This document shows, in pieces, positions 34,669 through 44,944 of a DNA stretch of 64,000 nucleotides. The translations under genes and the position numbers were made by a program. Positions within the stretch are counted from its first letter, which is position 1; the number at the start of each line of letters is the position of its first letter. The notes beneath the pieces were generated by a model. It searched no databases. It was not told the origin of the DNA and saw only the letters and a list, made by a program, of their open reading frames with translations. Origin of the DNA: CAVPDA01 sp963702495 (GTDB lineage: Bacteria; Pseudomonadota; Gammaproteobacteria; Burkholderiales; Rhodocyclaceae); contig CAVPDA010000004.1 in the NCBI GenBank assembly GCA_963702495.1, positions 1-64,000 of the forward strand, read 5' to 3'.

Positions 34669-37038
34669 CTACTTGATGCAGACGGTGCGCACCTGCTTCA
34701 TGTCCGTGAGTCCCGCGAGAGCCTTCTCCATCCCGTCCATCTTCAGTGTGCGCATGCCGTCCTCCAGCGCCGCGGCGAGCAGGGTCGCCACGCGCGCCTT
34801 CTCCACGATCAGCTTCTTGATGGTATCGGATCCGACCATCAGTTCGTGCAGGCCGACCCGGCCCTTGTAGCCGGTGTTGTTGCACTCGCTGCAGCCGGTC
34901 GCCTCGTAGAGCGTGAACTTCTCCTGATCCTGGGCGTACCGGCGCTGCCATTCGCCTAGGATACCCTGACGGCCAGCGGCCGGGTCGCGCCGGAATTCTT
35001 CGGTATGCTGCATCTCCTCGCAGTACTCGTCGAGCAGTTGCTCGATCTCTTCCTGGGCGGGCGCATACGGCTTCCTGCATGCGCTGCACAGGCGCTTCGC
35101 CAGTCGCTGCGCCAGAATGCCCAGCAGGGCGTCGGCAAAATTGAACGGATCCATGCCCATGTCCAGCAGGCGGATCACGGACTCCGGCGCGCTGTTCGTA
35201 TGCAGCGTGGCGAACACCAGGTGGCCGGTGAGGGAGGCCTCGATGCCGATGGCGGTGGTCTCCCTGTCGCGCATCTCGCCCACCATGATGACATCCGGGT
35301 CGGCACGGAGGAAGGCGCGCATCACGGTCGGAAAATCCAGCCCGGCCTTGCGGTTCACCTGCACCTGGCGCAGGCCTTTCTGCGTGATTTCCACCGGATC
35401 CTCCGCGGTCCAGATCTTGGTCTCCGGAGTGTTGATGAAGGACAGGATCGAGTGCAGGGTGGTGGTCTTGCCGGAACCGGTGGGACCGCAGACGAAGAAC
35501 AGGCCGTAGGGCTTGGTGACGACACGCTTCAGGCGCTCCATGTTGTGCGGCAGCACGCCCAACTTCTCCAGCGGCAACGGCTCGCCCGAAGCGAGCACGC
35601 GCATCACCACATCCTCCATCCCTCCCGTCGTCGGTACCGTCGCCACCCGCAGCTCGATGTCGAGAGGCCCGTACTTGCGGAACTTGATCTTGCCGTCCTG
35701 GGGCTTGCGCCGCTCGGAGATGTCGAGGTCGCACATGATCTTGATGCGCGTCACCATCGCGCTGCGGTAGCTCGCCGGCACCTCGATGTAGGGCGCGAGC
35801 GAGCCGTCCTTGCGGAAACGGACCAGCGTCTTTTCCTTGCCGGGTCGCGGTTCGATGTGGATGTCGGAGGCACCCTGCTGGTAGGCGTCGATGATGATCT
35901 TGTTGACCAGACGCACCAGTTCGTTTTCTGCGGCAGCGGAAATGTCGTCCGCCGACAGATCGCCTTCGTCTTCCTCGCCGAGATTCGACAACAGGTCGCC
36001 CACCGTTCCGCTATCCGCCAGCAGACCGTAGAACTGGTTGACGCTCTGCCTGAATTCGCGTGCCGTCGTGACCCGGTAGATCAGTTTCGCTTTGGGCAAG
36101 ACATGGGTGATGATGCGCGAGTGCTTGACCTGCTCCGGATCGGTCGCGACCACGACGATGCCGTCCTTGTTCTCCTCGATCGGCAGCCACAGGCTCTGCT
36201 CGATGTACTCGCGCTTCAGATTGCGCAGCAGGTCCAGCGGCTTGATGCGATCCGGCTTGAACGGTTCGTAGGGCACGTCGAAAAACTTGGCGAGCGCCTG
36301 GCCGATCGCTGATGGCTTGACCTGGAAGTCCCGGATCAGCACCTCCTCGAGATCGACGCCCTTGCGCCGCGCGTTGCGTGTGGCCTGCTCAAAATCCGAC
36401 GCCGAAATCACCGCGTCCGTGACCAGGTGATCGAACCTGGTGCGGATCGGCTGCGGCGGCTTGCGCCGCTGGGCGAACGCAATCGCCAGGGTCTGGGCCA
36501 ACCCCAGCAGTCCTTCCTCGGTGAAGCTGTCGAAGGGCACGCCGGCGCGGTGGTTGATCAGTTGCACCACCCCGAGCAGCTCGTCCGTGGCCGAATCGAT
36601 GATCGGCGCCGCCAGCATCTGCCGCGTGCGGTAGCCCGTGCGCCGGTCCACCTCCTGGAGGAACTGGAGGCTGGGGGAATGGAGCCGGCGCTCGGTATCG
36701 TCGTAGGCGTCGCGAATGTTGAGCAACTGCCGGCGCAGGGCGACGTAACCGGCGATGCTGGCCTCGGATATCGGCAGCTTGATCTCGCGGAACGAGTCCA
36801 GTCCGGTCTTGACCCAGGAGACGAGCGTGCTCCCTCCTTCGGCGACGACGTAGAGGGTCAGCCGGTCGGCATTGAACACGGCCGAAATATCCTGCGACAG
36901 GTCGCGGATGATCTCGTTGACTTTGCCGCTGGCGTGAATCCTGGTGGTGACCGCCTGCAGATTCTTGAAGAACGCCAACCGTACCGCGACGTCGCTCGGC
37001 GCTCCTTCCTCGGGCAGCGAACCGGGAACAGCGCTCAT
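34669..37038 (-). CDS. GAF-fused GspE/PilB-type secretion ATPase
   Basis: 789 residues. Residues about 25-195 are a GAF domain (LPISEASIAGYVALRRQLLN, VVQLINHRAGVPFDSFTEEG). Residues about 205-350 match the MshEN/T2SE N-terminal domain (PSAIGQALAKFFDVPYEPF). The hexameric ATPase core has GPTGSGKTTT near residue 515, the Asp box WTAEDPVEITQKGLRQVQV, Walker B VIMVGEMRDRETT and the His box GHLVFATLHTNSAPESV. A zinc-binding loop has CSACRKPY and CSECNNTGYKG. It powers type IV pilus or type II secretion assembly. The GAF fusion is unusual and suggests ligand control. No other pilus or T2SS genes adjoin it. Intact. Confidence 0.9.
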   Translation of the reverse strand: MSAVPGSLPEEGAPSDVAVRLAFFKNLQAVTTRIHASGKVNEIIRDLSQDISAVFNADRLTLYVVAEGGSTLVSWVKTGLDSFREIKLPISEASIAGYVALRRQLLNIRDAYDDTERRLHSPSLQFLQEVDRRTGYRTRQMLAAPIIDSATDELLGVVQLINHRAGVPFDSFTEEGLLGLAQTLAIAFAQRRKPPQPIRTRFDHLVTDAVISASDFEQATRNARRKGVDLEEVLIRDFQVKPSAIGQALAKFFDVPYEPFKPDRIKPLDLLRNLKREYIEQSLWLPIEENKDGIVVVATDPEQVKHSRIITHVLPKAKLIYRVTTAREFRQSVNQFYGLLADSGTVGDLLSNLGEEDEGDLSADDISAAAENELVRLVNKIIIDAYQQGASDIHIEPRPGKEKTLVRFRKDGSLAPYIEVPASYRSAMVTRIKIMCDLDISERRKPQDGKIKFRKYGPLDIELRVATVPTTGGMEDVVMRVLASGEPLPLEKLGVLPHNMERLKRVVTKPYGLFFVCGPTGSGKTTTLHSILSFINTPETKIWTAEDPVEITQKGLRQVQVNRKAGLDFPTVMRAFLRADPDVIMVGEMRDRETTAIGIEASLTGHLVFATLHTNSAPESVIRLLDMGMDPFNFADALLGILAQRLAKRLCSACRKPYAPAQEEIEQLLDEYCEEMQHTEEFRRDPAAGRQGILGEWQRRYAQDQEKFTLYEATGCSECNNTGYKGRVGLHELMVGSDTIKKLIVEKARVATLLAAALEDGMRTLKMDGMEKALAGLTDMKQVRTVCIK

Positions 37039-37065
37039 GCCGGGTTGCGCATGCCGCGAAGGAAC

Positions 37066-38139
37066 TCAGCCCGGCGCCGCAGCGCCCCCGCCCCGGCGCA
37101 GCCCGCCGTCCAGCACGTAGGCGCGGTAGCCGCGCTGCGAGAGGAGGAATGCGGCCGCCGAACTGCGCTTTCCGCTCTGGCAGTACGTGATGTATACGGA
37201 GGCTGGATCGAGCGACCCCGTGGCATTGCGGATCTCGTTGAGCGGGATGTTGATCGCGCCCGGGATCTTGTCGAAGGCATACTCGGCGGGAAAGCGCACG
37301 TCGATCCAAACCGCCCCGTGCCGCGCCTTTTCGTCGGCAACGGCGCGCGGGATGCGCTGCAGCAGCGGGTCATGCAGCAATTGCATGAAGCTGTCCTTGG
37401 ACACCCGCAGCAGCACGCCATCGCTGAGCATCGTGACCGTTGCGCCGCAGGGCGTGCCTTCGATCAGCGCGTCCTCGCCGAACGCATCGCCGCCCCCCAG
37501 TTCCGCCAGTTCGATCTCTCCACCGCCCACCCGGCGCGAGACACGACAGCGGCCCACTTCGATCACGTAGTAATAGTCGGCTTCGTCGCCTTCACGCACC
37601 ACCGTCTCTCCGCGCGCAACGCGGAAGCGCTTGGCCTGTTTGAGCAGAGCGTCGATGGCGGCCTGCGGCAGCGCCGGGAATACGCCGCGCGCCAGGCTTT
37701 GTACGCGCATCAAGGCCGAGTCGGTGAACCAGCCGGTCTTCTCGATCGCGTCGGCAGGCAGATCCTCGTCCGCCGTGCTGGATAGCTGATCCCAGGTCAG
37801 CATCGCATCCAGCAGGTCGTCATCGAACGAGATGACGTCCACGTCCGTGATCGCCCGGGCGGTGCGCACTCCCGGGGGCTGCTTGCCCAGTGGATGGAGG
37901 GTCACTCCGCTGCCGCCCACGACCACGTCCGAGGCATCATCGTGATAGACGAGCCGCAACTCGCCCTTCAGCAGGTAGACCGACTCACGCTGCAGGTCAT
38001 GGGTCGCCACCAGGTCGCTGCCGCGGCTCACAAACTTTCGCCGCGCAAGTGCCGCAAGCTCCCGCGCACGGTCGGCCGGCAGAGACCCAAGGGGCTGCAA
38101 CCGGAACAGCAGCTCCACCAGTTCGTTCGGTTCACTCAT
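37066..38139 (-). CDS. Double cNMP-binding plus rhodanese domain protein
   Basis: 357 residues. A first cyclic-nucleotide-binding-like domain (about 30-125) has weak ligand residues; the second (about 155-275) is better, with GETVVREGDEADYYYVIEVG and GDAFGEDALIEGTPCGATV. The C-terminal rhodanese domain has WIDVRFPAEYAFDKIPGAI and the active Cys in TYCQSGKRSS (about residue 320). Rhodaneses move sulfur between carriers; fused to cNMP domains they are usually regarded as sensors. It is 28 bases upstream of the GspE-type ATPase gene and next to a class II cAMP phosphodiesterase-like gene, suggesting a cyclic-nucleotide signalling set. Confidence 0.9.
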   Translation of the reverse strand: MSEPNELVELLFRLQPLGSLPADRARELAALARRKFVSRGSDLVATHDLQRESVYLLKGELRLVYHDDASDVVVGGSGVTLHPLGKQPPGVRTARAITDVDVISFDDDLLDAMLTWDQLSSTADEDLPADAIEKTGWFTDSALMRVQSLARGVFPALPQAAIDALLKQAKRFRVARGETVVREGDEADYYYVIEVGRCRVSRRVGGGEIELAELGGGDAFGEDALIEGTPCGATVTMLSDGVLLRVSKDSFMQLLHDPLLQRIPRAVADEKARHGAVWIDVRFPAEYAFDKIPGAINIPLNEIRNATGSLDPASVYITYCQSGKRSSAAAFLLSQRGYRAYVLDGGLRRGGGAAAPG

Positions 38140-38184
38140 CCTGCAATCGCTCCGTCAAGCCTTCGCGCGCCCGCGCGCCGGTCA

Positions 38185-38953
38185 TCAGAACTCGAATACG
38201 TGATTGTTCTGCAACATGCGGGGCCGGAAGTCACCGATGTTCTCTTCGAGCTCCTGCATCGTCAGCTCGATCTGTCCGGGCTTGAGGTGGGTGACGAAAA
38301 CCTCCGGGCTGTGCTGCAGTTTGGCCAGTTCCTCCGCCAGCATACTCGGGCAAAGGTGCTTCGACGCGATCGCCAGCTTCTTCTCCCGGTTGGAAAACGC
38401 CGTCTCTATGACCAGATAGCGCAAATTGCGGATCTTGTTCGACGGCTTTCCACAGTTCGTCGCAGGTGGTCGTATCGCCGGTGAAGACGAGGCTCGCGGC
38501 CCCGCTGTCCAATTGGTAGCCCACCGCGGGCACGGTATGGTTGGCCGGCAGGGTCGTGATGCGGCGCGGGCCGATCGTGACCGTTTCGCCCACACTGATC
38601 GGCTGGTAGCGCAGAAACGGATTCGCGACACCGGGAATCTCGCTGAAATCCGGCCAGATCGACCAGTTGAAGACGTGGTTCTTCAGGATCTGCAGGGTGG
38701 CCTCGGTGGCATAGAGCGTCAGCGGCCGGTTGCGCATGTCTCCCACCGTGTCCACCAGCAGCGGAATGCAGGCGATGTGATCGAGATGGGAATGGGTGAC
38801 GAAGACGTGGTCGATGACCGCCAACTCGGCCAGCGACAGATCGCCGACACCGGTACCACCGTCGATCAGCACATCGTGGTCCACCAGGAACGAGGTGGTG
38901 CGCAGATGGCGGCCGCCGATGCCACCGGAACAACCGAGAACCCGTACCTTCAT
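38185..38953 (-). CDS. Metallo-beta-lactamase fold protein, class II cAMP phosphodiesterase-like (one frameshift)
   Basis: About 256 residues from ATG 38953 (MKVRVLGCSGGIGGRHLRTT). The metal motif HSHLDHIACIPLLVDTV is the form of HxHxDH typical of class II 3',5'-cyclic-nucleotide phosphodiesterases (PDEase_II), supported by FTGDTTTCDELW. The frame breaks near 38440; the remainder NLRYLVIETAFSNREKKLAI, HLCPSMLAEELAKL and VFVTHLKPGQIELTMQELEE continues to the stop at 38185. One base explains it. Cyclic AMP hydrolysis is likely, matching the cNMP-binding neighbour 45 bases away. Confidence 0.85.
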
Positions 38954-39317
38954 TATTCGTACTCTGTGAACCTGCCATGCCCCCACGCCCGCACTGCGCG
39001 TCGTCCCGGCGGTGCGATCATGAGGCAACCCGCTCACGAGGAACCGCTTTCGCCTCGCCGCTGTGAAGCCGATTGTACCCTTCCGTTGATCCGGCAGACA
39101 TGGCACCGCTCGGGGCGCGACGCGAGTCGGCACACGGCAGCGCCGGCACACGGGAGACTTACGATGGCGTGTGCGGGCGCCGCAACGCAGGGAGAAAGGT
39201 GCAACAACGGGTCCAAAACGGGCGCAACGCGTGAAAACTATCACGCCGGCAGAGGCGGAGACAGGAAGGATTTCACGGGCCGGAGGGGGATTCGAGGATC
39301 GCCGTCCCGAAGCGGCG
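38954..39317. other. Gap between FHA gene and cAMP phosphodiesterase-like gene
   Basis: No gene supported. It lies upstream of the phosphodiesterase gene and probably holds its promoter. A weak GC hairpin (AGGATCGCCG with CGGCGTCATCCT, 39296-39323) sits at the FHA gene end. No T tract follows it. Confidence 0.4.
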
Positions 39318-40079
39318 TCATCCTCGCAGGAAGAACTCCATCCTCACTCCGGCGACCTCGATCACGTCGTGATCCTGGAGGGGGTGGGCCTGGGTGCCGA
39401 GCGGTTGTCCGTTCACGGTCGGCAAGCGGGCACCTTCGACGTGGGTGAGATAGTAGCCCTGCGGCCGGCGCGTTATGACGGCGACCTGGACGCCGGGTTT
39501 GCCGAGCGTGGTCAACGTCTTGCTGAGCGAGAGCTCGCGACCGGCATTGACGCCATTGAGGATCTTGATCACACCGGCCGGCACGGGTTTCGTTCCTTCT
39601 TCCGCGGCAGGAGCCGACGCCGGGGACGCTGCCGCTGCAGCGGCTGGCGCCTTCGGCGTAGCTGGGCTCTTTGCGTCGGTTTGGCTCTCCTTCGCGTCGG
39701 CGGCCGGTGCCGCCGTCTCGGCCCCCGGCTGGCGCAACGTTTCCGGCCGCAGGATCAGGGTTTTCTCATATTCGGCCGGGGCCAGGGTCGCCGGCTCGGT
39801 CAGGAACTTGAGGCGGTACTTGCCGAGTTCGATGACGTCGTTGTTCTGCAGGAAATGCTTCTTGACCGGCTGGCCGTTGACATAGGTGCCGTTGGTGCTG
39901 TTGAGGTCCTCGAGGAACGAGTCGTTGAGGATGGTGACGATCACCGCATGCTCGCCGCTGATCGCCAGGTTGTCGATCTGGATATCGTTGTGCGGCTTGC
40001 GGCCGACCGAGGTGCGCTCCCGCGTCAGCGGGATCTCTTTGAGCACCAGCCCGTCCATGCTGAGAATCAACTTCGCCAT
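39318..40079 (-). CDS. Protein with two FHA domains
   Basis: 253 residues from ATG 40079 (MAKLILSMDGLVLKEIPLTR). The first FHA domain (about 1-95) has all phosphothreonine-binding elements: SVGRKPHNDIQID, ISGEHAVI and DLNSTNGTYVNG. A Pro/Ala/Lys-rich linker (about 105-165) leads to a second, degenerate FHA domain (TTLGKPGVQVAVITRR, LPTVNGQPLGTQAHPL) without the classic GR/SxxH pair. FHA proteins read Ser/Thr phosphorylation. The PP2C phosphatase gene is 25 bases upstream, an established partnership. No Ser/Thr kinase is present in the window. Confidence 0.92.
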   Translation of the reverse strand: MAKLILSMDGLVLKEIPLTRERTSVGRKPHNDIQIDNLAISGEHAVIVTILNDSFLEDLNSTNGTYVNGQPVKKHFLQNNDVIELGKYRLKFLTEPATLAPAEYEKTLILRPETLRQPGAETAAPAADAKESQTDAKSPATPKAPAAAAAASPASAPAAEEGTKPVPAGVIKILNGVNAGRELSLSKTLTTLGKPGVQVAVITRRPQGYYLTHVEGARLPTVNGQPLGTQAHPLQDHDVIEVAGVRMEFFLRG

Positions 40080-40104
40080 GATCGCTGCCCCCACCCCATC
40101 TTCG

Positions 40105-40926
40105 TCATTTCCACCACGCCAGCACGCGGTCGCGCCAGTTACGGGCGGCCGGAAACTCGCGCAGGACGCGGACCAGGATCACCGAGACATTGTCGCGTCC
40201 GCCGTTGTCATTCGCCATCTGTACCAATTGCGTCGCCGCCAGCTCCAGGTTGGCACCCAACGCCCGGAGCGTGAGTTCGATCTCCCCGTCCTCCACCATG
40301 TCGTTGAGGCCGTCCGAGCATAGCAGATAGAGATCGTCCGGCAGCGTGTCGTATTCCCGGATCTCCGGCTCCACCGTCGGATCGACGCCGAGCGCCCGCG
40401 TCACCAGGTTCCGGTTCTGGGAACGGCGCGCCTCCTCGGGGGTAATCATGCCGCTGTCAATCTGCTCCTGCAACAGCGAATGATCGCGGGTGACGAGCAT
40501 CAGTTTGCCGTCGCGATAACGGTACAGTCGGGAGTCCCCGATGTGGGCCACCGTCATCGAATTGTCGTGGAACACCGCCATCACCAGCGTGGTGCCCATA
40601 CCGGCGTACTGGGGTTGGCTCTGCGCCGACTGATAGATGGCGGCGTTGGCGCGGGCGATCTCAGCCTCGATCACCTGGTGGGCGCTGAGCCGGCCGTCGG
40701 CCCCGCTGCGGTGGAGGTCGGAACGGGTGAAGATCTTCTCCAGTTCGCTGCCGAGCAGCGAGGTCGCCATGCCGCTCGCCACCTCGCCAGCGTTGTAGCC
40801 TCCCATGCCATCGGCCAGGATCGCCAGGCCGCAGGCCGGGTTGACGAACACGGCGTCCTCGTTGTGGGACCGCACCATCCCCGAATCCGAGCGACTGACG
40901 ATCTGTAGCGCCTGGCTCAAGTCCAT
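40105..40926 (-). CDS. PP2C-type serine/threonine phosphatase (Stp1-like)
   Basis: 273 residues. Metal-dependent PPM family: SRSDSGMVRSHNEDAVFV (first acidic motif), ILADGMGGYNAGEVAS (residues 36-51, metal Asp39), TVAHIGDSRLYRYRDGKL, TRDHSLLQEQ, LLCSDGLNDMVED and GGRDNVSVILV. It matches bacterial Stp1/PrpC enzymes that reverse Ser/Thr phosphorylation. First gene of a block with the FHA gene. Start ATG 40926 has no upstream alternative of note. The membrane is not involved. Intact. Confidence 0.94.
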   Translation of the reverse strand: MDLSQALQIVSRSDSGMVRSHNEDAVFVNPACGLAILADGMGGYNAGEVASGMATSLLGSELEKIFTRSDLHRSGADGRLSAHQVIEAEIARANAAIYQSAQSQPQYAGMGTTLVMAVFHDNSMTVAHIGDSRLYRYRDGKLMLVTRDHSLLQEQIDSGMITPEEARRSQNRNLVTRALGVDPTVEPEIREYDTLPDDLYLLCSDGLNDMVEDGEIELTLRALGANLELAATQLVQMANDNGGRDNVSVILVRVLREFPAARNWRDRVLAWWK

Positions 40927-41034
40927 TTGATTTGTTTTCAGTGTGGTCGCAGCCTGCGCGGATCCGCTCCGCCGGCCAATTAAATCACAAGGGGCAGGCC
41001 CTGGGTACCGCCGCAGGCAACCACATCGACCCGA

Positions 41035-41988
41035 TCAATACGGCAGCTCCCTGCCGAGGCCGCGACTGCGTGCCTCATCGAGCACTCGCCGCGCCAGCGC
41101 AAGATCCTGGATCGCCATGCCGTGGGATTCGAACAGGGTTATCTGAGCGGCATCGCCGCGGCCCGGGCGTACGCCCGCGATCACCTCGCCCAATTCCACC
41201 AGCTGTCCCTCATGCAGCCTGCCCTTCTCCAGCAGCGGCAGCAGGTCGCCGCATTCCTTGAGCGCTGTGGCACGCGCATCGACACAGACGACGGCGGCAC
41301 GCCGCACCGCGGCTTCGTCGATTTCGCGCCGCACAAGCGAATTGGATCCCGCCGCAGTGATGTGCGTGCCCGCGTCCAGCCAGTCGCCGTCGAACACCGG
41401 GGTTGCCGCCGTCGTGATCGTCACCACGACGGCGCTTCCGGCGACGGCCTCCTGCGGCGACGCCGCCGGCACCACGTCGCACGACAGCCGCTGCGCTTGT
41501 TGCTCGCAAAAGGATTGCAGTTTTTCGCGGCTGCGGGAGTACACGCGGACGCGCCGGATCGGCCGCACGGCGCACAGGGCCTCGATCTGGCTTTGCGCCT
41601 GCCAGCCGGCGCCGAATAGGCCGGCGATGTCGGCATCGGGGCGCGCCAGCCACTTCGCGGCCACCCCCCCCGCTGCTCCGGTACGCATCATGCCCAGGTA
41701 GTCCGCGGCAATCACCGCAACCGGATTGCCGTCGGCGGCGTCGAACAGGTGGATCAGGAAACGCGCCCCGGCGCGGCTCGTGGTGTAGGCCTTGTAGCCG
41801 ATCAGGCCTGCACCCGGCAATGCCCCCTGCAGGACATGCAGTGTCGATCGAGGCAGGCGCGTGCGCTGCCGCGGCACATCGATCGCCCGACCCAGTCCGT
41901 GCTCGCGATGAGCCGCCTCCACCGCCTCGAGTGCCATGGGCATGGTGACGATGTGCCTGACGTCCTCCTCGCTGAGATAGAGCGCCAC
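41035..41988 (-). CDS. Ornithine cyclodeaminase / mu-crystallin family protein
   Basis: 317 residues. MALYLSEEDVRHIVTMPMAL is the usual N-terminus; the Rossmann NAD site reads GLFGAGWQAQSQIEALCAV; TRTSA-like residues are in YLGMMRTGAAGGVAAKWLA; and SLVRREIDEAAVRRAAVVCV is typical. The family includes ornithine cyclodeaminase, alanine dehydrogenase, ketimine reductases and enzymes for siderophore precursors, and residues seen here do not settle the substrate. It is 14 bases before the TerC family gene on the same strand reading direction (TerC upstream). Intact. Confidence 0.88.
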   Translation of the reverse strand: MALYLSEEDVRHIVTMPMALEAVEAAHREHGLGRAIDVPRQRTRLPRSTLHVLQGALPGAGLIGYKAYTTSRAGARFLIHLFDAADGNPVAVIAADYLGMMRTGAAGGVAAKWLARPDADIAGLFGAGWQAQSQIEALCAVRPIRRVRVYSRSREKLQSFCEQQAQRLSCDVVPAASPQEAVAGSAVVVTITTAATPVFDGDWLDAGTHITAAGSNSLVRREIDEAAVRRAAVVCVDARATALKECGDLLPLLEKGRLHEGQLVELGEVIAGVRPGRGDAAQITLFESHGMAIQDLALARRVLDEARSRGLGRELPY

Positions 41989-42001
41989 CGTCGGACCTCG
42001 C

Positions 42002-42703
42002 TCACGTCACCGGATAGTCCTTCTCGGCCGCGGCCCTGCGCCGCGCCAGCCAAAGTCCCGTCGCCACTACGGCGACGGCGCCGATCGCCCCCGCGAAGTA
42101 GTTCGCTCCCGGTACCAGCGCCTGCGCCCATTCCTTGACCGCAATGTCCGTCACCACCATGGTGCCGGCCACATAGCCGAGCAGACCCGCGCCCAGCGTA
42201 ATGATGACCGGATAGCGTTCCATGAAGTGCAGGATCACCTGGCTTGACCAGACGATGAGGGGAATGCTCACCGCCAGCCCGAACAGGAGCAGGACGATCG
42301 AGTCGCGCGAGGCGGCCGCCACCGCGATGACGTTGTCCAGGCTCATGATGAAATCGGCCAGGATGATGGTCTTGATCGCGCCCGCCAGATGGCTGGCGGC
42401 TTCGATCTCGTGATCGCCGTCGTCCTCCGGCAGCAGCAGCTTGACGCCGATCCACAGCAGCAGGACGCCGCCGATCAGCTTGAGGTACGGAAAACCGAGC
42501 AGCCCGGCGGCGAACGCCGTCAATACCACGCGCAAGCCGACGGCGCCGAAGACGCCCCAGAATATGCCGAGTTTGCGCTGCGCCGGCGGCAGATTGCGGC
42601 AGGCAAGCGCGATCACCACCGCATTGTCGCCGGACAGCACGATGTCGATGGCGATGATCTGGGCCACCGCGACCCAGAAGTCGGGAGAGGACAAATCGAG
42701 CAT
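42002..42703 (-). CDS. TerC/YjbE family integral membrane protein
   Basis: 233 residues from ATG 42703 (MLDLSSPDFWVAVAQIIAID); ATG 42715 adds four residues and is possible. About seven membrane helices. The two inverted family motifs are DIVLSGDNAVVIALA and IMSLDNVIAVAAAS, whose buried Asp/Asn pairs are thought to carry metal ions. TerC proteins such as Alx and MeeF-type exporters move Mn2+ during protein secretion in other bacteria, so Mn2+ export is plausible. It shares a reading direction with the cyclodeaminase-family gene. No yybP-ykoY riboswitch was recognised upstream. Confidence 0.88.
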   Translation of the reverse strand: MLDLSSPDFWVAVAQIIAIDIVLSGDNAVVIALACRNLPPAQRKLGIFWGVFGAVGLRVVLTAFAAGLLGFPYLKLIGGVLLLWIGVKLLLPEDDGDHEIEAASHLAGAIKTIILADFIMSLDNVIAVAAASRDSIVLLLFGLAVSIPLIVWSSQVILHFMERYPVIITLGAGLLGYVAGTMVVTDIAVKEWAQALVPGANYFAGAIGAVAVVATGLWLARRRAAAEKDYPVT

Positions 42704-42821
42704 GATGCGGCGCAATTCTACACGCCGCCGGCTCGGTCGGCCGGGCCGATTGGCCGACGCGGCCCCTGGCGGAACGAGGAAACGCTCGGGAACGGCCGCC
42801 AGGCCGGTCCCGACCCGAGCC

Positions 42822-43710
<889 letters not shown>

Positions 43711-43721
43711 GCTGTTCTCCC

Positions 43722-44888
43722 TTACTTGCCCGCGACCGAAGCAACGATCTTCTGCGCCGCATCCGCCATGTCGCTGGCGGCGATGATCGGCAGACCGGAA
43801 TCGGCCAGGATCTGCCGGCCCAGGTCCTCGTTGGTCCCTTTCATCCGCACCACCAGCGGCACGCTCAGGTGGGTTTCCTTGGCCGCGGCGACGATGCCGG
43901 TGGCGATGGTGTCGCAGCGCATGATGCCGCCGAAGATGTTGACCAGGATGCCCTTGACGTTCGGGTTGTGCAGCATGATCTTGAAGGCCTCGGTCACCTT
44001 CTCGGTGGTGGCGCCGCCGCCGACATCGAGGAAGTTGGCGGGCGCGGCGCCGAACAGTTTGATCGTGTCCATGGTCGCCATCGCCAGGCCGGCGCCGTTC
44101 ACCAGGCAGCCGATGTTGCCGTCGAGCGAGATGTAGGACAGGTCGAACTTGGAGGCCTCGATCTCGTCCGGATCCTCCTCGTCGAGGTCGCGCATCGCCA
44201 GGATATCCTCGTGGCGGTAGAGGGCGTTGGCGTCGAAGTTCATCTTGGCGTCGAGCGCCACGACGCGGCCGTCGCCGGTCAGGATCAGCGGATTGATCTC
44301 GGCCAGGCTGGCGTCGGTGTCCCAGAATGCCTTGTACAACCCCTGCAGCACGGCGCGGGCCTGGGGCACGCTCGCCTCCGGCACGCCGATCTTGCGCGCC
44401 ACATCGTCCCCCTCGGCGTCCTTCAGCCCGGTCGCCGGATCGACGAACACCTTGTGGATCTTCTCCGGCGTCTTGGCCGCCACTTCCTCGATGTCCATGC
44501 CGCCCTCGGAGCTGGCCATCAGGCACACCTTCTGGGTGCCGCGGTCCACCACCATGCCGACATAGAGTTCCTTCTTGATGTCGGCGCCCTCCTCCACCAG
44601 CAGGCGGCGCACCTTCTGGCCCTCGGGGCCGGTCTGGTGGGTCTTCAACTGCATGCCCAGGATCTGGCCGGCGAGCTGGCGCACCTCGTCCGCCGATTTC
44701 GCCAGCTTCACGCCGCCGCCCTTGCCGCGGCCGCCGGCGTGGATCTGCGCCTTCACCACCCAGAGCTTGCCGCCCAGGTCCTTCGCCGCCGCCACCGCCT
44801 GGTCCACGGTGAAACAGGCCACTCCGCGCGGCGTGGTCACGCCGAAGCGGCGCAGGATTTCCTTCGCCTGATACTCATGTATCTTCAT
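43722..44888 (-). CDS. sucC: Succinyl-CoA synthetase beta subunit
   Basis: 388 residues, intact. ATP-grasp N-terminal part begins MKIHEYQAKEILRRFGVTTP; GGRGKGGGVKLAKSADEV forms the nucleotide-binding loop; ASLAEINPLILTGDGRVVAL supplies metal ligands; and the C-terminal CoA-ligase domain has GAAPANFLDVGGGATTEKV and NIFGGIMRCDTIATGI. It pairs with sucD downstream (11 bases) to form the alpha2beta2 enzyme. Start ATG 44888 is the family start. Regulation is not visible in the short upstream gap. Confidence 0.97.
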   Translation of the reverse strand: MKIHEYQAKEILRRFGVTTPRGVACFTVDQAVAAAKDLGGKLWVVKAQIHAGGRGKGGGVKLAKSADEVRQLAGQILGMQLKTHQTGPEGQKVRRLLVEEGADIKKELYVGMVVDRGTQKVCLMASSEGGMDIEEVAAKTPEKIHKVFVDPATGLKDAEGDDVARKIGVPEASVPQARAVLQGLYKAFWDTDASLAEINPLILTGDGRVVALDAKMNFDANALYRHEDILAMRDLDEEDPDEIEASKFDLSYISLDGNIGCLVNGAGLAMATMDTIKLFGAAPANFLDVGGGATTEKVTEAFKIMLHNPNVKGILVNIFGGIMRCDTIATGIVAAAKETHLSVPLVVRMKGTNEDLGRQILADSGLPIIAASDMADAAQKIVASVAGK

Positions 44889-44944
44889 GCGTCTTCCTTG
44901 AGGTTGAGTCCAACAGGGATGTCTGGCGCCGGCATGGAAGGGAT

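Noticed and set aside
42736..42758. GTCGGCC...GGCCGAC hairpin after sucD
   Set aside because: It can fold but has no T tract and lies in a generally GC-rich gap; not called as a terminator.
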